Notes under the pieces: generated by a model
What the model saw: the letters and a program-made list of their open reading frames with translations, nothing else
The model's database searches: none
Told to the model about the DNA's origin: nothing
Shown: piece by piece, positions 34,471-42,765 of the stretch
How positions within the stretch are numbered: position 1 is the stretch's first letter
How the letters are laid out: each line of letters opens with the position of its first letter
NCBI GenBank assembly: GCA_039961735.1
Contig: JABRVX010000005.1
Location: forward strand, 20,166 to 84,165
Direction: 5' to 3'
From: Fimbriimonadia bacterium
GTDB lineage: Bacteria > Armatimonadota > Fimbriimonadia > Fimbriimonadales > JABRVX01
DNA: 64,000 nucleotides
Program-made: the position numbers and the translations under genes

Positions 34471-37137
34471 CTATTTATCCACGGCCACCTTCACGCGGTC
34501 CCGAAGCGCAGCCTGAGCGGCGGCCAGCCTGGCGATGGGCACGCGGAAGGGGGAACAGCTCACGTACTGCAGACCCACTCGGTGGCAGAACTCGATGGAC
34601 TTCGGGTCGCCTCCATGCTCGCCGCAGATGCCCATCTTGATGTCGGGGTTCGCCTTGGTGCCGAGGTCGTGCGCCATCTCCACCAGTTTCCCGACGCCGT
34701 TCTGGTCTAGCACGGCGAACGGGTTCTCTGGCAGAATGCCGGTCTCGACGTATCGCTCCAGGAACTTGCCTTCTGCATCGTCCCGGCTGAAGCCGAAGGT
34801 GGTTTGCGTGAGGTCGTTGGTCCCGAAGCTGAAGAACTGGGCGTGCTGCGCGATCTCGTCAGCGGTCAGGGCCGCGCGCGGCAGTTCGATCATGGTACCG
34901 AAGAGGTAATCCACGCGGGCGTTGTGCTGGGCCAGCACGGTCTGCGCCACGGCCTCCAGCTTGTCGCGAACCACCTTCAGCTCGTTCACATGTCCCACGA
35001 GCGGGATCATGATCTCGGGCAGCACCTCGATTCCCTCACGCTGCACCTCGATGGCGGCCTCTAGGATGGCCCGCACCTGCATCTCGACGATCTCTGGGAA
35101 GACGATAGAGAGGCGCACCCCCCGGAGACCGAGCATCGGGTTTGCCTCACGCATCGCCTCGACCTTCGCCAGAAGTTCCTGCTTGGCCTTCAGTTCGGGG
35201 CCCCCGAGACCCCTAACCTCCATCTCGATGACTTCCCGCAAAAGGTCGTCGTGCTGAGGCAGGAACTCGTGCAGCGGCGGGTCGATCAGTCGGATGGTCA
35301 CGGGCTTGCCGGCCATCGCCTTGAAGATGCCGACGAAGTCTCCGCGCTGAAATGGCAGAAGGCGATCTAGTGCCTCTCGACGCTTCTCCTCCGACTCGGC
35401 CAGGATCATCTCCTGAACGATGGGCAGGCGGTCTTCGAAGAACATGTGCTCGGTTCGGCAGAGGCCGATGCCTTCGGCCCCGAAAGAGACGGCGCGCGCG
35501 GCGTCGGTCGGGTTGTCCGCGTTGGTACGGACCCTGAGCCTGCGGAACTCGTCTGCCCAGCCGAGCAGCGTGGCTAGGTGGCCGGACACTTCCGGGGCAA
35601 CCGTAGGAACCTGTCCGGCGTACACGGCTCCGGCCGAGCCATCAATCGTGATCCAGTCGCCCTCGCGGAAGAGCTTATCGCCGACCTTCAGCGTGTGAGC
35701 GCTCTCGTCAATTTCCAGCGCCTCGCAGCCGGAGACGCAGGGGACGCCGAAGCCGCGGGCGACGACCGCGGCGTGGCTGGTCATGCCGCCCCGCTGAGTA
35801 AGGATGCCCTTTGAGACGAGCATGCCTCGGATATCGTCGGGGTTGGTCTCGGCACGAACCAGGATGAGCGGCTGCCCCTCCTTACCCAGTTCCTCGGCGC
35901 GCCTAGACTCGAACACGCAGACCCCGCTCGCGGCTCCGGGCGATGCTCCCAGCCCGGTAGCGATGGGCTTGTCGGCCGGGCCGAGTTTCGACGTGTCTAT
36001 GCGCGGGTGGAGGAGTTCGTTCAGTCGGTTCGGCTCGACCCGCAGCACGGCTTCCTCGCGGGTGATGAGGCCCTCCTCCACCATTTCGACCGCGATTCGC
36101 ACCGCCGCGGGACCGGTTCGCTTCCCGACGCGGCATTGGAGCATGAAGAGGCGACCTTTCTCGATAGTGAACTCGAGGTCCATCACGTCTTTGTAGTGCC
36201 GCTCGAGCTTGCGGCCCATCGCCTCGAACTCGTTGTAGATCTCTGGCATTTTCTCCTTCAGCTCGGCGATCTTGAGGGGGGTGCGCACGCCGGCGACCAC
36301 GTCTTCGCCCTGCGCGTTCATCAGGAACTCACCGTACAGCACGTTCTCGCCAGTTGCCACGTCGCGGGTGAAGGCCACGCCGGTACCGCAGTCGTCCCCC
36401 ATGTTGCCGAACACCATCGCCTGGATGTTGCATGCCGTGCCGAGGTCGTCCGGGATGCCTTCCTTCTTGCGATAGATGATCGCCCGCTCGTTGTGCCAGC
36501 TATTGAACACCGCGTTGATTGCCATTTCGAGCTGCACCATCGGGTCGTCCGGGAAGGGCTCGCCACGGGAGCTACGCACCAACTCACGGAAGTCCTCGCA
36601 GAGGGCTCTCAGATCGGAGGCCCCCACCTCGGTGTCCAGACGCACACCGATCTTGGCCTTCAACGCGTCGAACTTGTGCTCGAACTGCTGCTTCTTGATG
36701 CCGAGCACCACGTCGCTAAACATCATGAGGAAGCGGCGGTAGGCGTCATAAAGAAACCGCTCGTCGGCGGTTTTCGCGAGGCCCTCGATGGTGGTGGGAT
36801 TTAGCCCGAGGTTGAGGATCGTGTCCATCATTCCCGGCATCGAGAACTTTGATCCGGAGCGGACAGAGAGCAAGAGTGGGTTCGTCGGGTCCCCGAACTT
36901 CTTCCCGAGTTCCCGCTCCACGTCGGCGAGCGCCGTCTTGACTTCGTCCATCAATCCGTCCGGCATCCGGCCGAGCGCGAGCGTCTCGTTACAGGCTTCG
37001 GTGGTAATCGTGAAGCCCGGGGGGACCGGCATCCCAATGTTGGTCATCTCGGCGAGGTTCGCGCCCTTCCCTCCGAGGAGGTCGCGCATGGATGCATCGC
37101 CCTCTCGGAAGAGGTACACGCGCTTGGTGCTCATCAT
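34471..37137 (-). CDS. ppdK: Pyruvate, phosphate dikinase
   Basis: An 888-residue cytoplasmic enzyme that converts pyruvate, ATP and phosphate to PEP, AMP and pyrophosphate, used in gluconeogenesis or as a pyrophosphate-driven glycolytic step. The N-terminal ATP-grasp domain begins VYLFREGD...LLGGKGANLAEM. The swivelling phosphohistidine domain has GGMTSHAAVVARGFGVP, with the catalytic His (near residue 456). The C-terminal PEP barrel carries ICGEHGGDP with LQYVSCSPFR. The length fits the family (~875). ATG 37137 has AAGGAG six bases upstream. Confidence 0.95.
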   Translation of the reverse strand: MMSTKRVYLFREGDASMRDLLGGKGANLAEMTNIGMPVPPGFTITTEACNETLALGRMPDGLMDEVKTALADVERELGKKFGDPTNPLLLSVRSGSKFSMPGMMDTILNLGLNPTTIEGLAKTADERFLYDAYRRFLMMFSDVVLGIKKQQFEHKFDALKAKIGVRLDTEVGASDLRALCEDFRELVRSSRGEPFPDDPMVQLEMAINAVFNSWHNERAIIYRKKEGIPDDLGTACNIQAMVFGNMGDDCGTGVAFTRDVATGENVLYGEFLMNAQGEDVVAGVRTPLKIAELKEKMPEIYNEFEAMGRKLERHYKDVMDLEFTIEKGRLFMLQCRVGKRTGPAAVRIAVEMVEEGLITREEAVLRVEPNRLNELLHPRIDTSKLGPADKPIATGLGASPGAASGVCVFESRRAEELGKEGQPLILVRAETNPDDIRGMLVSKGILTQRGGMTSHAAVVARGFGVPCVSGCEALEIDESAHTLKVGDKLFREGDWITIDGSAGAVYAGQVPTVAPEVSGHLATLLGWADEFRRLRVRTNADNPTDAARAVSFGAEGIGLCRTEHMFFEDRLPIVQEMILAESEEKRREALDRLLPFQRGDFVGIFKAMAGKPVTIRLIDPPLHEFLPQHDDLLREVIEMEVRGLGGPELKAKQELLAKVEAMREANPMLGLRGVRLSIVFPEIVEMQVRAILEAAIEVQREGIEVLPEIMIPLVGHVNELKVVRDKLEAVAQTVLAQHNARVDYLFGTMIELPRAALTADEIAQHAQFFSFGTNDLTQTTFGFSRDDAEGKFLERYVETGILPENPFAVLDQNGVGKLVEMAHDLGTKANPDIKMGICGEHGGDPKSIEFCHRVGLQYVSCSPFRVPIARLAAAQAALRDRVKVAVDK

Positions 37138-37245
37138 TCCCACTCCTTGCAGTGTTTGTGTCCGCAGGACTCGCTCGCGGGAGGCACGACGTCCGGCGGG
37201 GGGTCATTAGGGGACCCTCGGCGGCGAGCAGAGGGTCAATCGATC

Positions 37246-38727
37246 TTACCCGGTCGCCTCCTTGGCTCGGGACCAAAGTTGGTCCCATTCCTCGGCGGTC
37301 AGCGAGCGCGGGTCTCTGCCGAGCCGTCCCAACTCCGCCTCCATCCACCCGAATCGTCGGGTGAAGCGACGCAGCATGTTGCGGAGGGCATCTTCCGGCT
37401 CAAGCCCTGCCTTGCGCGCGGCGTTGGCCACGGCGAACAACAGATCACCCACCTCGTGCAGGAGCCGGTCTGAGTTAGGCGTGGCAGCCTCTCGGCGAAG
37501 CTCGTCCAGTTCTTCCTGCACCTTGTCCAACACGGAGTTGAGATCGGGCCAATCGAAGCCCAAGCGGGCGGCTCGCTTCGAGACCTCGTAGGCGCGAAGG
37601 AGCGCAGGCAACGCGTCGGGTACCCCCTCCAAGGCCGATCTCGGCGCCCCACCCTTTTCCTCGGACTTGATGCGGTCCCAGTTCTGCAGAACGTCCTCGA
37701 CCCCGGCGACGTCGAGACCGCCGAAGACATGCGGATGGCGACGCAGCAGTTTGTCGCTCTGGTTGCGAATCACGTCCTCGATATCGTAAAGGCCCTGTTC
37801 GTTATCAATCTGGGCGTGCATGAGGGCCTGGAGGAGGAAGTCGCCCAGCTCCTCACACAGCTTGTCGGGGTCCCCCGAGTCGATCGCGGCCAGTACCTCG
37901 TAGGTCTCCTCGACGAGATGCGTCTTCAGGCTTTGGTGTGTTTGTTTCAGGTCCCATGGGCATCCTCCAGGGCCGCGCAACGCCGCCACGATCTCCACCA
38001 AGCCGTAGAAGCCTGGCGAACGGGGTAAGTCCAACGGCGGGACGAACACCGACGTGAGATGCGTGAACTCGGCATGGTCCAACTCGAAGAGAGGCACCTC
38101 CACGACCGGATACCCGTATGTGACGATGCGTACTCCGTGTTCATCCGGATAGTGCCGCATGAGAGCGAGCTTGACCGAGGAAGCTGCCTCCCTGCAGTCC
38201 ACTTGGTACACGATTGTCGGGGCTCGCGGGTCGGGACGGATTCCCTCGGGGTCGTAGGCATTGAGGGCCTGAAGGTGGTTGTCGAAAGGTTCCTGGAGCG
38301 CCTCGAGCGTGGCAGACAGGAAGTCCGCTGCGCCGACGATCTCGACGCGGATGCCCTGCTCGCTAGCGGCGTTCAGCAACTGCCGGACGCTCCGCTCCCC
38401 GAAGAGTGGGTGGCCAGGGACCGCGTAAGCTACATGTCCTGTCCGGCGTGCCAGGTCAATTACGCGAGAGGCGATGTTCGAGTAGACGGCCTCGAATGCG
38501 TCGGCGGATTCATACAAGTCGTCGGCTGTGCCGAACCGGATTCCCCGAGACGACAGGGTCTCGACGCCGGGGTGCCGGCCGGTCCGAAGCAGAACGGACG
38601 ATGCCGAGCGCATTGCATCGAGTGAATTCGGTGGAATGGCCTCGGCCCCACCGGGACCGAGGCCGACCACGGCAATCATCGGGGAGACGCTTTTGGCTTT
38701 ACTACTCACATGGGTGTCGCCTGCCAC
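37246..38727 (-). CDS. mazG: MazG NTP pyrophosphohydrolase fused to tetrapyrrole-methylase-like domain
   Basis: A 493-residue YabN-type fusion. The N-terminal ~230 residues are a SAM-dependent tetrapyrrole methylase-like domain (VVGLGPGGAEAI, HVAYAVPGHPLFGER). The C-terminal part is a MazG pyrophosphohydrolase with GCPWDLKQTHQSLKTHLVEETYEV, EELGDFLLQ and a second MazG half with EVGDLLFAVAN. MazG hydrolyses NTPs and (d)NTP analogues to monophosphates, a house-cleaning role. The methylase half is usually of unknown activity. It lies seven bases after the foldase gene in the sigma-factor run. Confidence 0.9.
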   Translation of the reverse strand: MAGDTHVSSKAKSVSPMIAVVGLGPGGAEAIPPNSLDAMRSASSVLLRTGRHPGVETLSSRGIRFGTADDLYESADAFEAVYSNIASRVIDLARRTGHVAYAVPGHPLFGERSVRQLLNAASEQGIRVEIVGAADFLSATLEALQEPFDNHLQALNAYDPEGIRPDPRAPTIVYQVDCREAASSVKLALMRHYPDEHGVRIVTYGYPVVEVPLFELDHAEFTHLTSVFVPPLDLPRSPGFYGLVEIVAALRGPGGCPWDLKQTHQSLKTHLVEETYEVLAAIDSGDPDKLCEELGDFLLQALMHAQIDNEQGLYDIEDVIRNQSDKLLRRHPHVFGGLDVAGVEDVLQNWDRIKSEEKGGAPRSALEGVPDALPALLRAYEVSKRAARLGFDWPDLNSVLDKVQEELDELRREAATPNSDRLLHEVGDLLFAVANAARKAGLEPEDALRNMLRRFTRRFGWMEAELGRLGRDPRSLTAEEWDQLWSRAKEATG

Positions 38728-38734
38728 CCTCGAA

Positions 38735-39796
38735 CTACTGACCCCCGAGCGGTGACGAGTTGCCCCCCGGAAGCTTCGGGGTGCCTGTCTCCTTGGCTTC
38801 CTTCTCCCTTTTCTCCCGCTGCTTGATCATCTCGAGCCGTTGGGTCTTTTCACTCTTCCAAAGCCCTTCGAGCCAGCCCTCATTGATCTTGACCTTGGCG
38901 GAGTTGACAGCATCTGTGAGAATTGCCGCGTAGTCGTTGAGCGCCGAGGCCTTCTCCAACATCAGTCTGCGCCGCAGACTCCACTTGACGTCCTCGTTCG
39001 GTGCCTTGTAGCGCTTCTCGGTTTTCTCGTCTATGTAAAACTTGAGCCAGCCGTTGCCCTGTCGAATCCACGGCGTCGTTCCGAAAACACGCGTCTGCTC
39101 GATAATCGGCTGGATGTCGACCGATAGGCTCTGGATCGGTACTGGCCCAAAGGAGCCACCACGCTCACGAGACGGGTCCTCCGACATATTCGTAGCCACG
39201 ATCTGAAAGTTGACACCGCCGGCAAGTTCTTTGTCCACGGCCTGCTTGGCTGCCTCGGAGGTGACTGCAATTACCTTGCCACGCACGCGAGCCGGTTCTT
39301 CGAAGTCCTCCGGATGGAGCCGGATGTAGTCTTCGACCTCCTTCATGGAGACCTCGACACCTTTGGTTCGCAGCTTGAACTCGTTGATTTCGTGCTTGAT
39401 TGTTTCCTTCACAGCTGCTCTGGTGCGGCCCGCGGCCTTCTGTTGATCGAGGTACTGGGGCTCCTGGCGGATCAGGCGCTCGAGCATGTCGTTGACTTCC
39501 TCGTCGGTGGCAGATACGCCCTCTTTCTTCGCCATCTGCGCCACGACTTTTTCGCCGATCATCTGCTCGAGACAGAAGTAACCGACCGGCAAGATCGGCC
39601 TTCCGAAGCGCTGTCGAACCTGGGCGAAGCTGAGGTAGTTCTCCATAGCCACTTCGCACCGACGGCTCCACTCCGCACGCGTGATGACATCGTCGTTGAC
39701 AGTAGCCAGAACGTCTTCTTTCTCACACCCGACAAGGGCAACTACCCCCAAAGCGGCCACTCCAACGAGTGCTAGAGCACGGTAAGTCCCGTTCAC
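38735..39796 (-). CDS. SurA/PrsA-like peptidyl-prolyl isomerase lipoprotein
   Basis: A 353-residue lipoprotein with lipobox LVGC near residue 24, then an N-terminal SurA-like chaperone region (VLATVNDDVITRAEW...). A parvulin-type rotamase-like segment follows (about 165-255: RGKVIAVTSEAAKQAVDKEL, DPSRERGGSFGPVP) and a charged C-terminal tail. Such proteins help exported proteins fold, which fits the many secreted products in this window. The start overlaps the upstream small gene by four bases (ATGA). Rotamase active residues are not all obvious, so chaperone activity is more certain than catalysis. Confidence 0.75.
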   Translation of the reverse strand: MNGTYRALALVGVAALGVVALVGCEKEDVLATVNDDVITRAEWSRRCEVAMENYLSFAQVRQRFGRPILPVGYFCLEQMIGEKVVAQMAKKEGVSATDEEVNDMLERLIRQEPQYLDQQKAAGRTRAAVKETIKHEINEFKLRTKGVEVSMKEVEDYIRLHPEDFEEPARVRGKVIAVTSEAAKQAVDKELAGGVNFQIVATNMSEDPSRERGGSFGPVPIQSLSVDIQPIIEQTRVFGTTPWIRQGNGWLKFYIDEKTEKRYKAPNEDVKWSLRRRLMLEKASALNDYAAILTDAVNSAKVKINEGWLEGLWKSEKTQRLEMIKQREKREKEAKETGTPKLPGGNSSPLGGQ

Positions 39797-40209
39797 GTAT
39801 CCTCCTGTTGGCGCTCAGAGTGAGCCAGCGGGACGCCGGAGGTACTCCGCACAGCTCTCATCATTAGTTCGACCTCGCTGAGCGGTCTTCCAACACGCTC
39901 GGCAATCTCCGTTGGACTAAGTCCAGTCTCCACGAGAGCGACTGCCGTGTCTTGCCAAGGCCGTTCTCCAGCCTGCGCCTCACTCGCGGCCCCCGTGGTT
40001 CTTAGCCGAGCGTCCAATTCGCGTTTTACCCGCTCGAACTCGGCAGTCAGTTTACTCAATACCTGTTCGGCGGCGCGCTCCAGCCTCTCGATTTCGGGGG
40101 CGAGTGACGCGCTGCGAGCCTGCTCCTGAAGTCTGCGGCTGAAATGCTGGAAGGAGAACCATCCGGCAAGGAGCAAGAGCAGTTGAGCAAGTAGCAGGCA
40201 CTCTCCCAT
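39793..40209 (-). CDS. Membrane-anchored coiled-coil protein, DUF2802/DUF6115-like
   Basis: A 138-residue protein with an N-terminal membrane helix (ECLLLAQLLLLLAGWFSF), a coiled coil (about 25-75, EIERLERAAEQVLSKLTAEFE) and a C-terminal helix-turn-helix-like tail (ALVETGLSPTEIAERVGRPLSEVELMM). This is the layout of DUF2802/DUF6115 proteins, which often sit beside FliA-type sigma factor genes in flagellar or motility operons. The neighbourhood here fits: the sigma factor gene is two genes upstream. It is coupled to the foldase gene by a four-base overlap. Confidence 0.65.
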   Translation of the reverse strand: MGECLLLAQLLLLLAGWFSFQHFSRRLQEQARSASLAPEIERLERAAEQVLSKLTAEFERVKRELDARLRTTGAASEAQAGERPWQDTAVALVETGLSPTEIAERVGRPLSEVELMMRAVRSTSGVPLAHSERQQEDT

Positions 40210-40215
40210 GGCAAG

Positions 40216-40452
40216 TCAGGCCCGAATGTCCAGTTTGGGTTTCGCGCCTTCCACCATCTCCTCCGATTCCGGCTCCGCTTCAGGCTGAGGCGTGTCGTCC
40301 TCGCCTTCGGCAATCTCGACCACATCGCGCGGCTCTTCCTCTTCGGAATGCGCGCGATCCTGCCGACCTTCTCGGCGGTCCGCAGGTCGCACGGCGTTGG
40401 AGCCGGATGTGGGCGTTACGCGGCTGAGCGGGGCGCCGCCATCCACAGCCAT
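40216..40452 (-). CDS. Small acidic, probably disordered protein
   Basis: A 78-residue protein rich in Glu, Asp and Pro (AEGEDDTPQPEAEPESEEM) with a basic patch in its first half (ADRREGRQDRAHS). No fold or family is recognised. It lies between the sigma factor (33 bases upstream) and the coiled-coil gene (6 bases downstream), and is accepted mainly on that context. Disordered small proteins in such positions can bind sigma factors, as anti-sigma factors do, but there is no sequence evidence for this. Confidence 0.45.
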   Translation of the reverse strand: MAVDGGAPLSRVTPTSGSNAVRPADRREGRQDRAHSEEEEPRDVVEIAEGEDDTPQPEAEPESEEMVEGAKPKLDIRA

Positions 40453-40485
40453 GGGTCACGGCCTCCCTTAGACCTTCGGTGTGCG

Positions 40486-41268
40486 TTACTGATGCGCGAA
40501 CATCGTTACATTGTCGGACAGGCCGACACGCAGGCGTAGCATTGCCTGCGTGTGGAGTTGGTAAACGCGGCTCTCCGACACACCCAAAACCTTCCCGATT
40601 TCCTTGAATGTCAGACCCTCGTAATAGTACAGGGTTATCACGAGGTGTTCTCTCTCCGGAAGTCGCTCTATGCAGTCGGTGAGCAAACGCCGAATTTCCT
40701 TGCCGTGAATTTCCCCTTCCGGGTTGCTGTGTCGGTCTTCGACAATGTCGGACACCCGCAGCTGGTCTTCCGCCTCGTTGCTGGCCAACACGTCGTCTAT
40801 GGATGCCAGGGTGGTACGCCCTAGTTGGATGAGGAGCTGATGATAGTCCTCGAGGGTCATGTTCATGGCCTCCGCCACCTCGACTTCCCGAGGAGGGCGA
40901 CCCAGCTTCGCCTCGAGATGCATGTGCGTGCGCTCCAACAACTTCAGTCGCTCGCGGATCGAGCGAGGCACCCAATCCTCGTCTCGTAGCATCTCCAGAA
41001 TCGCTCCGCGAATGAGCGCGATAGCATAGGTCTCGAACTTCACCTCGCGGCTACGGTCGAACTGATCGATAGCCTTGATGAGCCCTTGCACGCCGGCTCC
41101 CACCAGGTCCTCGCGGTCCAGACCCGGTGGTGGGCTGCTTACGACCCGACCCGCCGTGATCTTGACCAGGTATTTGTAGTGATCAATGAGTTGTAGGCGG
41201 GCATCCAGATCGTTTTCCGTTTTGTACTTTCGCCAATACTCCGGAAGCAGTTGCGGTTGAATCGCCAT
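40486..41268 (-). CDS. fliA: FliA/WhiG-type RNA polymerase sigma factor
   Basis: A 260-residue sigma factor of the sigma-28 group. Region 2 has DREDLVGAGVQGLIKAIDQFD and FETYAIALIRGAILEMLRDEDW. Region 3 has VPRSIRERLK and GRPPREVEVAEAMNM. Region 4 ends ITLYYYEGLTFKEIGKVLGVSESRVYQLHTQAM, a typical helix-turn-helix for the -35. In other bacteria this factor drives flagellar, motility or development genes. No flagellar gene is in this window, so the regulon is open. It follows a strong promoter and a structured leader with one small membrane protein gene first. Confidence 0.9.
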   Translation of the reverse strand: MAIQPQLLPEYWRKYKTENDLDARLQLIDHYKYLVKITAGRVVSSPPPGLDREDLVGAGVQGLIKAIDQFDRSREVKFETYAIALIRGAILEMLRDEDWVPRSIRERLKLLERTHMHLEAKLGRPPREVEVAEAMNMTLEDYHQLLIQLGRTTLASIDDVLASNEAEDQLRVSDIVEDRHSNPEGEIHGKEIRRLLTDCIERLPEREHLVITLYYYEGLTFKEIGKVLGVSESRVYQLHTQAMLRLRVGLSDNVTMFAHQ

Positions 41269-41284
41269 TAGCAGTGCATCCCTC

Positions 41285-41485
41285 TCATTCGTTTTTGCCC
41301 TTCGACTCGACAGACTCCGTCAGCGGCTTGATCTGAGCGAAGACGGCCTGCCATATTGTCCCGAGTACCCACCCAACAACGAACGCGATTCCTCCTCGCG
41401 TCAAAGCGAACTGCCAGTGCACCTGTGTGAGGGTCGCGGCAACGAGCGCGACCAGAGCGGCAAGAGAACCTACTAGGAGTGGCAC
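41285..41485 (-). CDS. Small two-helix membrane protein before sigma factor
   Basis: A 66-residue protein with two membrane helices (LLVGSLAALVALVAATL and GIAFVVGWVLGTIWQAVFA). GTG 41485 has a GGAGG ribosome site seven bases upstream. It ends 16 bases before the sigma factor gene. No family is recognised. Small hydrophobic proteins ahead of FliA-type factors could be anchoring or regulatory, but this is inference. Confidence 0.6.
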   Translation of the reverse strand: MPLLVGSLAALVALVAATLTQVHWQFALTRGGIAFVVGWVLGTIWQAVFAQIKPLTESVESKGKNE

Positions 41486-41840
41486 TGCCTGCCTCCGCGG
41501 AAGCGCTCAGCGTGATGCCAGGAAGTTCGGACGCAGGAGCCCCACCGAGCAGGTTCGTGGCGGAGCTGCGCGGACGGAATGAGCCAAGGAGTGGGAGGAT
41601 TTTCGAGAGCAACAATGGCAGCCTCTCCTTGCGCCAAAGGACACCGTCGTGCGGATTGCATCCATGTCTCCCCGTAAGTCTAGATTACGGATCCGAGGTC
41701 ACCCGCCCTGCTGCGGGCTCGGCATGTAGGTCGGCTTCCAGCCGATGCACTCCCCGCTTCGACGCGCCCTCTTCGTCGCTCTTCCGAGGCGCCGCGCGGA
41801 ACGAAGGCCCCATAATCTCGGGCCCCAAACAAATCGATCG
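41486..41840 (-). promoter_or_regulatory. Long structured leader of sigma-factor operon
   Basis: About 350 bases separate the predicted transcription start (near 41840) from the first supported gene. The leader RNA contains stems TCGGCT/AGCCGA, CCCGC/GCGGG and CCGTAA/TTACGG (41672-41690). It also has a 42-codon frame (ATG 41811-41813 to TAA 41685-41687) with no good ribosome site, and a TTG with AAGGAG at about 41615 that opens a frame of unlikely composition. I recognise no known riboswitch. Confidence 0.4.
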
Positions 41841-41846
41841 GTGTTC

Positions 41847-41874
41847 ATTATACCGGGAACGGGACCCATGTCAA
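41847..41874 (-). promoter_or_regulatory. Near-consensus sigma-70 promoter of sigma-factor operon
   Basis: Minus-strand -35 TTGACA (41869-41874) and -10 TATAAT (41847-41852), both perfect, with a 16-base spacer. It is the only obvious strong promoter for the run fliA to queG and lies just after the end of the nucleoside importer genes. Confidence 0.8.
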
Positions 41875-41904
41875 CCAGTAGTGTAACAGGATTGATTAGT
41901 CTGG

Positions 41905-42765
41905 CTAAATTTTCCCTAGCGCCGCTGGCGGACGGGCGCGCTTCGCAAACACGATCAGCGCGACGATGGTGAGGGCATAAGGCAGGCTGGACCAGAACTC
42001 GGAGGGCGCCGTCATCCCGAGGATGGGAACACCCTGCATTCGCATCTGCAGCGCATCGAATAGCCCGAAGCCTAGAGCGGCCGTGAACGCACCCAGCGGA
42101 TGCCAGCGTCCTAGCACGAGTGCAGCCAGGGCGATGAACCCGCGCCCCGCCGTTACGGCCTCCGAGAACTGGTTGACGTAGGCAAGAGAGAGGAAGCCCC
42201 CGCCGAGCCCCGCCAAGACCCCGCTCATCAGCACGGCTCCGGTTCGGATGCGGACGGGGTGGAGGCCCATCGCCGCCGCTTTGTCAGGATCGTTGCCAAC
42301 TGCTAGTACGTGCAGGCCCCCTCGGGTCCTGAATAGCCACAGCCATGCGACGACGGGCAGCGCCAGCGCCACCGCTATGAAAACCCACTGAGACATGGCG
42401 GGTACTTCGGGCGTGCTGCCATGCTGCCCAAAAAGGGGCAAGATTAGAAACGCAGTGCCTCCGAAGGCGATCGCGTTGACCGCGACGCCGCTGACTACGT
42501 GATCGATCCGCAGGCGTTGGGTGTTCAGCGCGTGGAGGGACGAGAGGGCGACGGCCGCTAGTACCCCGGTCAGCAGTCCCAGGATAGGGGAGCCAGTCCG
42601 GTCGCTTCCGAGCGCCGCGAAAAACGCACCAAAGAGCATTAGGCCTTCCAGGCCGATATTGATGACACCCGAACGTTCACAAATCAATCCACCCATCGCC
42701 GCGAAGGTGAGTGGTGTCGCTCCGCGGAGGGTCGCCTCGATGAGTGCACGAATCAGTGCGTCCAT
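41905..42765 (-). CDS. ABC transporter permease, BMP/nucleoside importer type (second)
   Basis: A 286-residue inner-membrane protein with about eight to nine helices, of the branched-chain-like permease family paired with BMP-family binding proteins (YufQ/NupQ-like). ERSGVINIGLEGLMLFGAF and AVGNDPDKAAAMGLHPVRIRTG are the typical signatures. ATG 42765 shares one base with the stop of the first permease (TGATG), so the two are translated together. The frame is open further upstream but that part is the neighbour in another frame. It would import nucleosides or purines with the partner permease and ATPase. Confidence 0.88.
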   Translation of the reverse strand: MDALIRALIEATLRGATPLTFAAMGGLICERSGVINIGLEGLMLFGAFFAALGSDRTGSPILGLLTGVLAAVALSSLHALNTQRLRIDHVVSGVAVNAIAFGGTAFLILPLFGQHGSTPEVPAMSQWVFIAVALALPVVAWLWLFRTRGGLHVLAVGNDPDKAAAMGLHPVRIRTGAVLMSGVLAGLGGGFLSLAYVNQFSEAVTAGRGFIALAALVLGRWHPLGAFTAALGFGLFDALQMRMQGVPILGMTAPSEFWSSLPYALTIVALIVFAKRARPPAALGKI

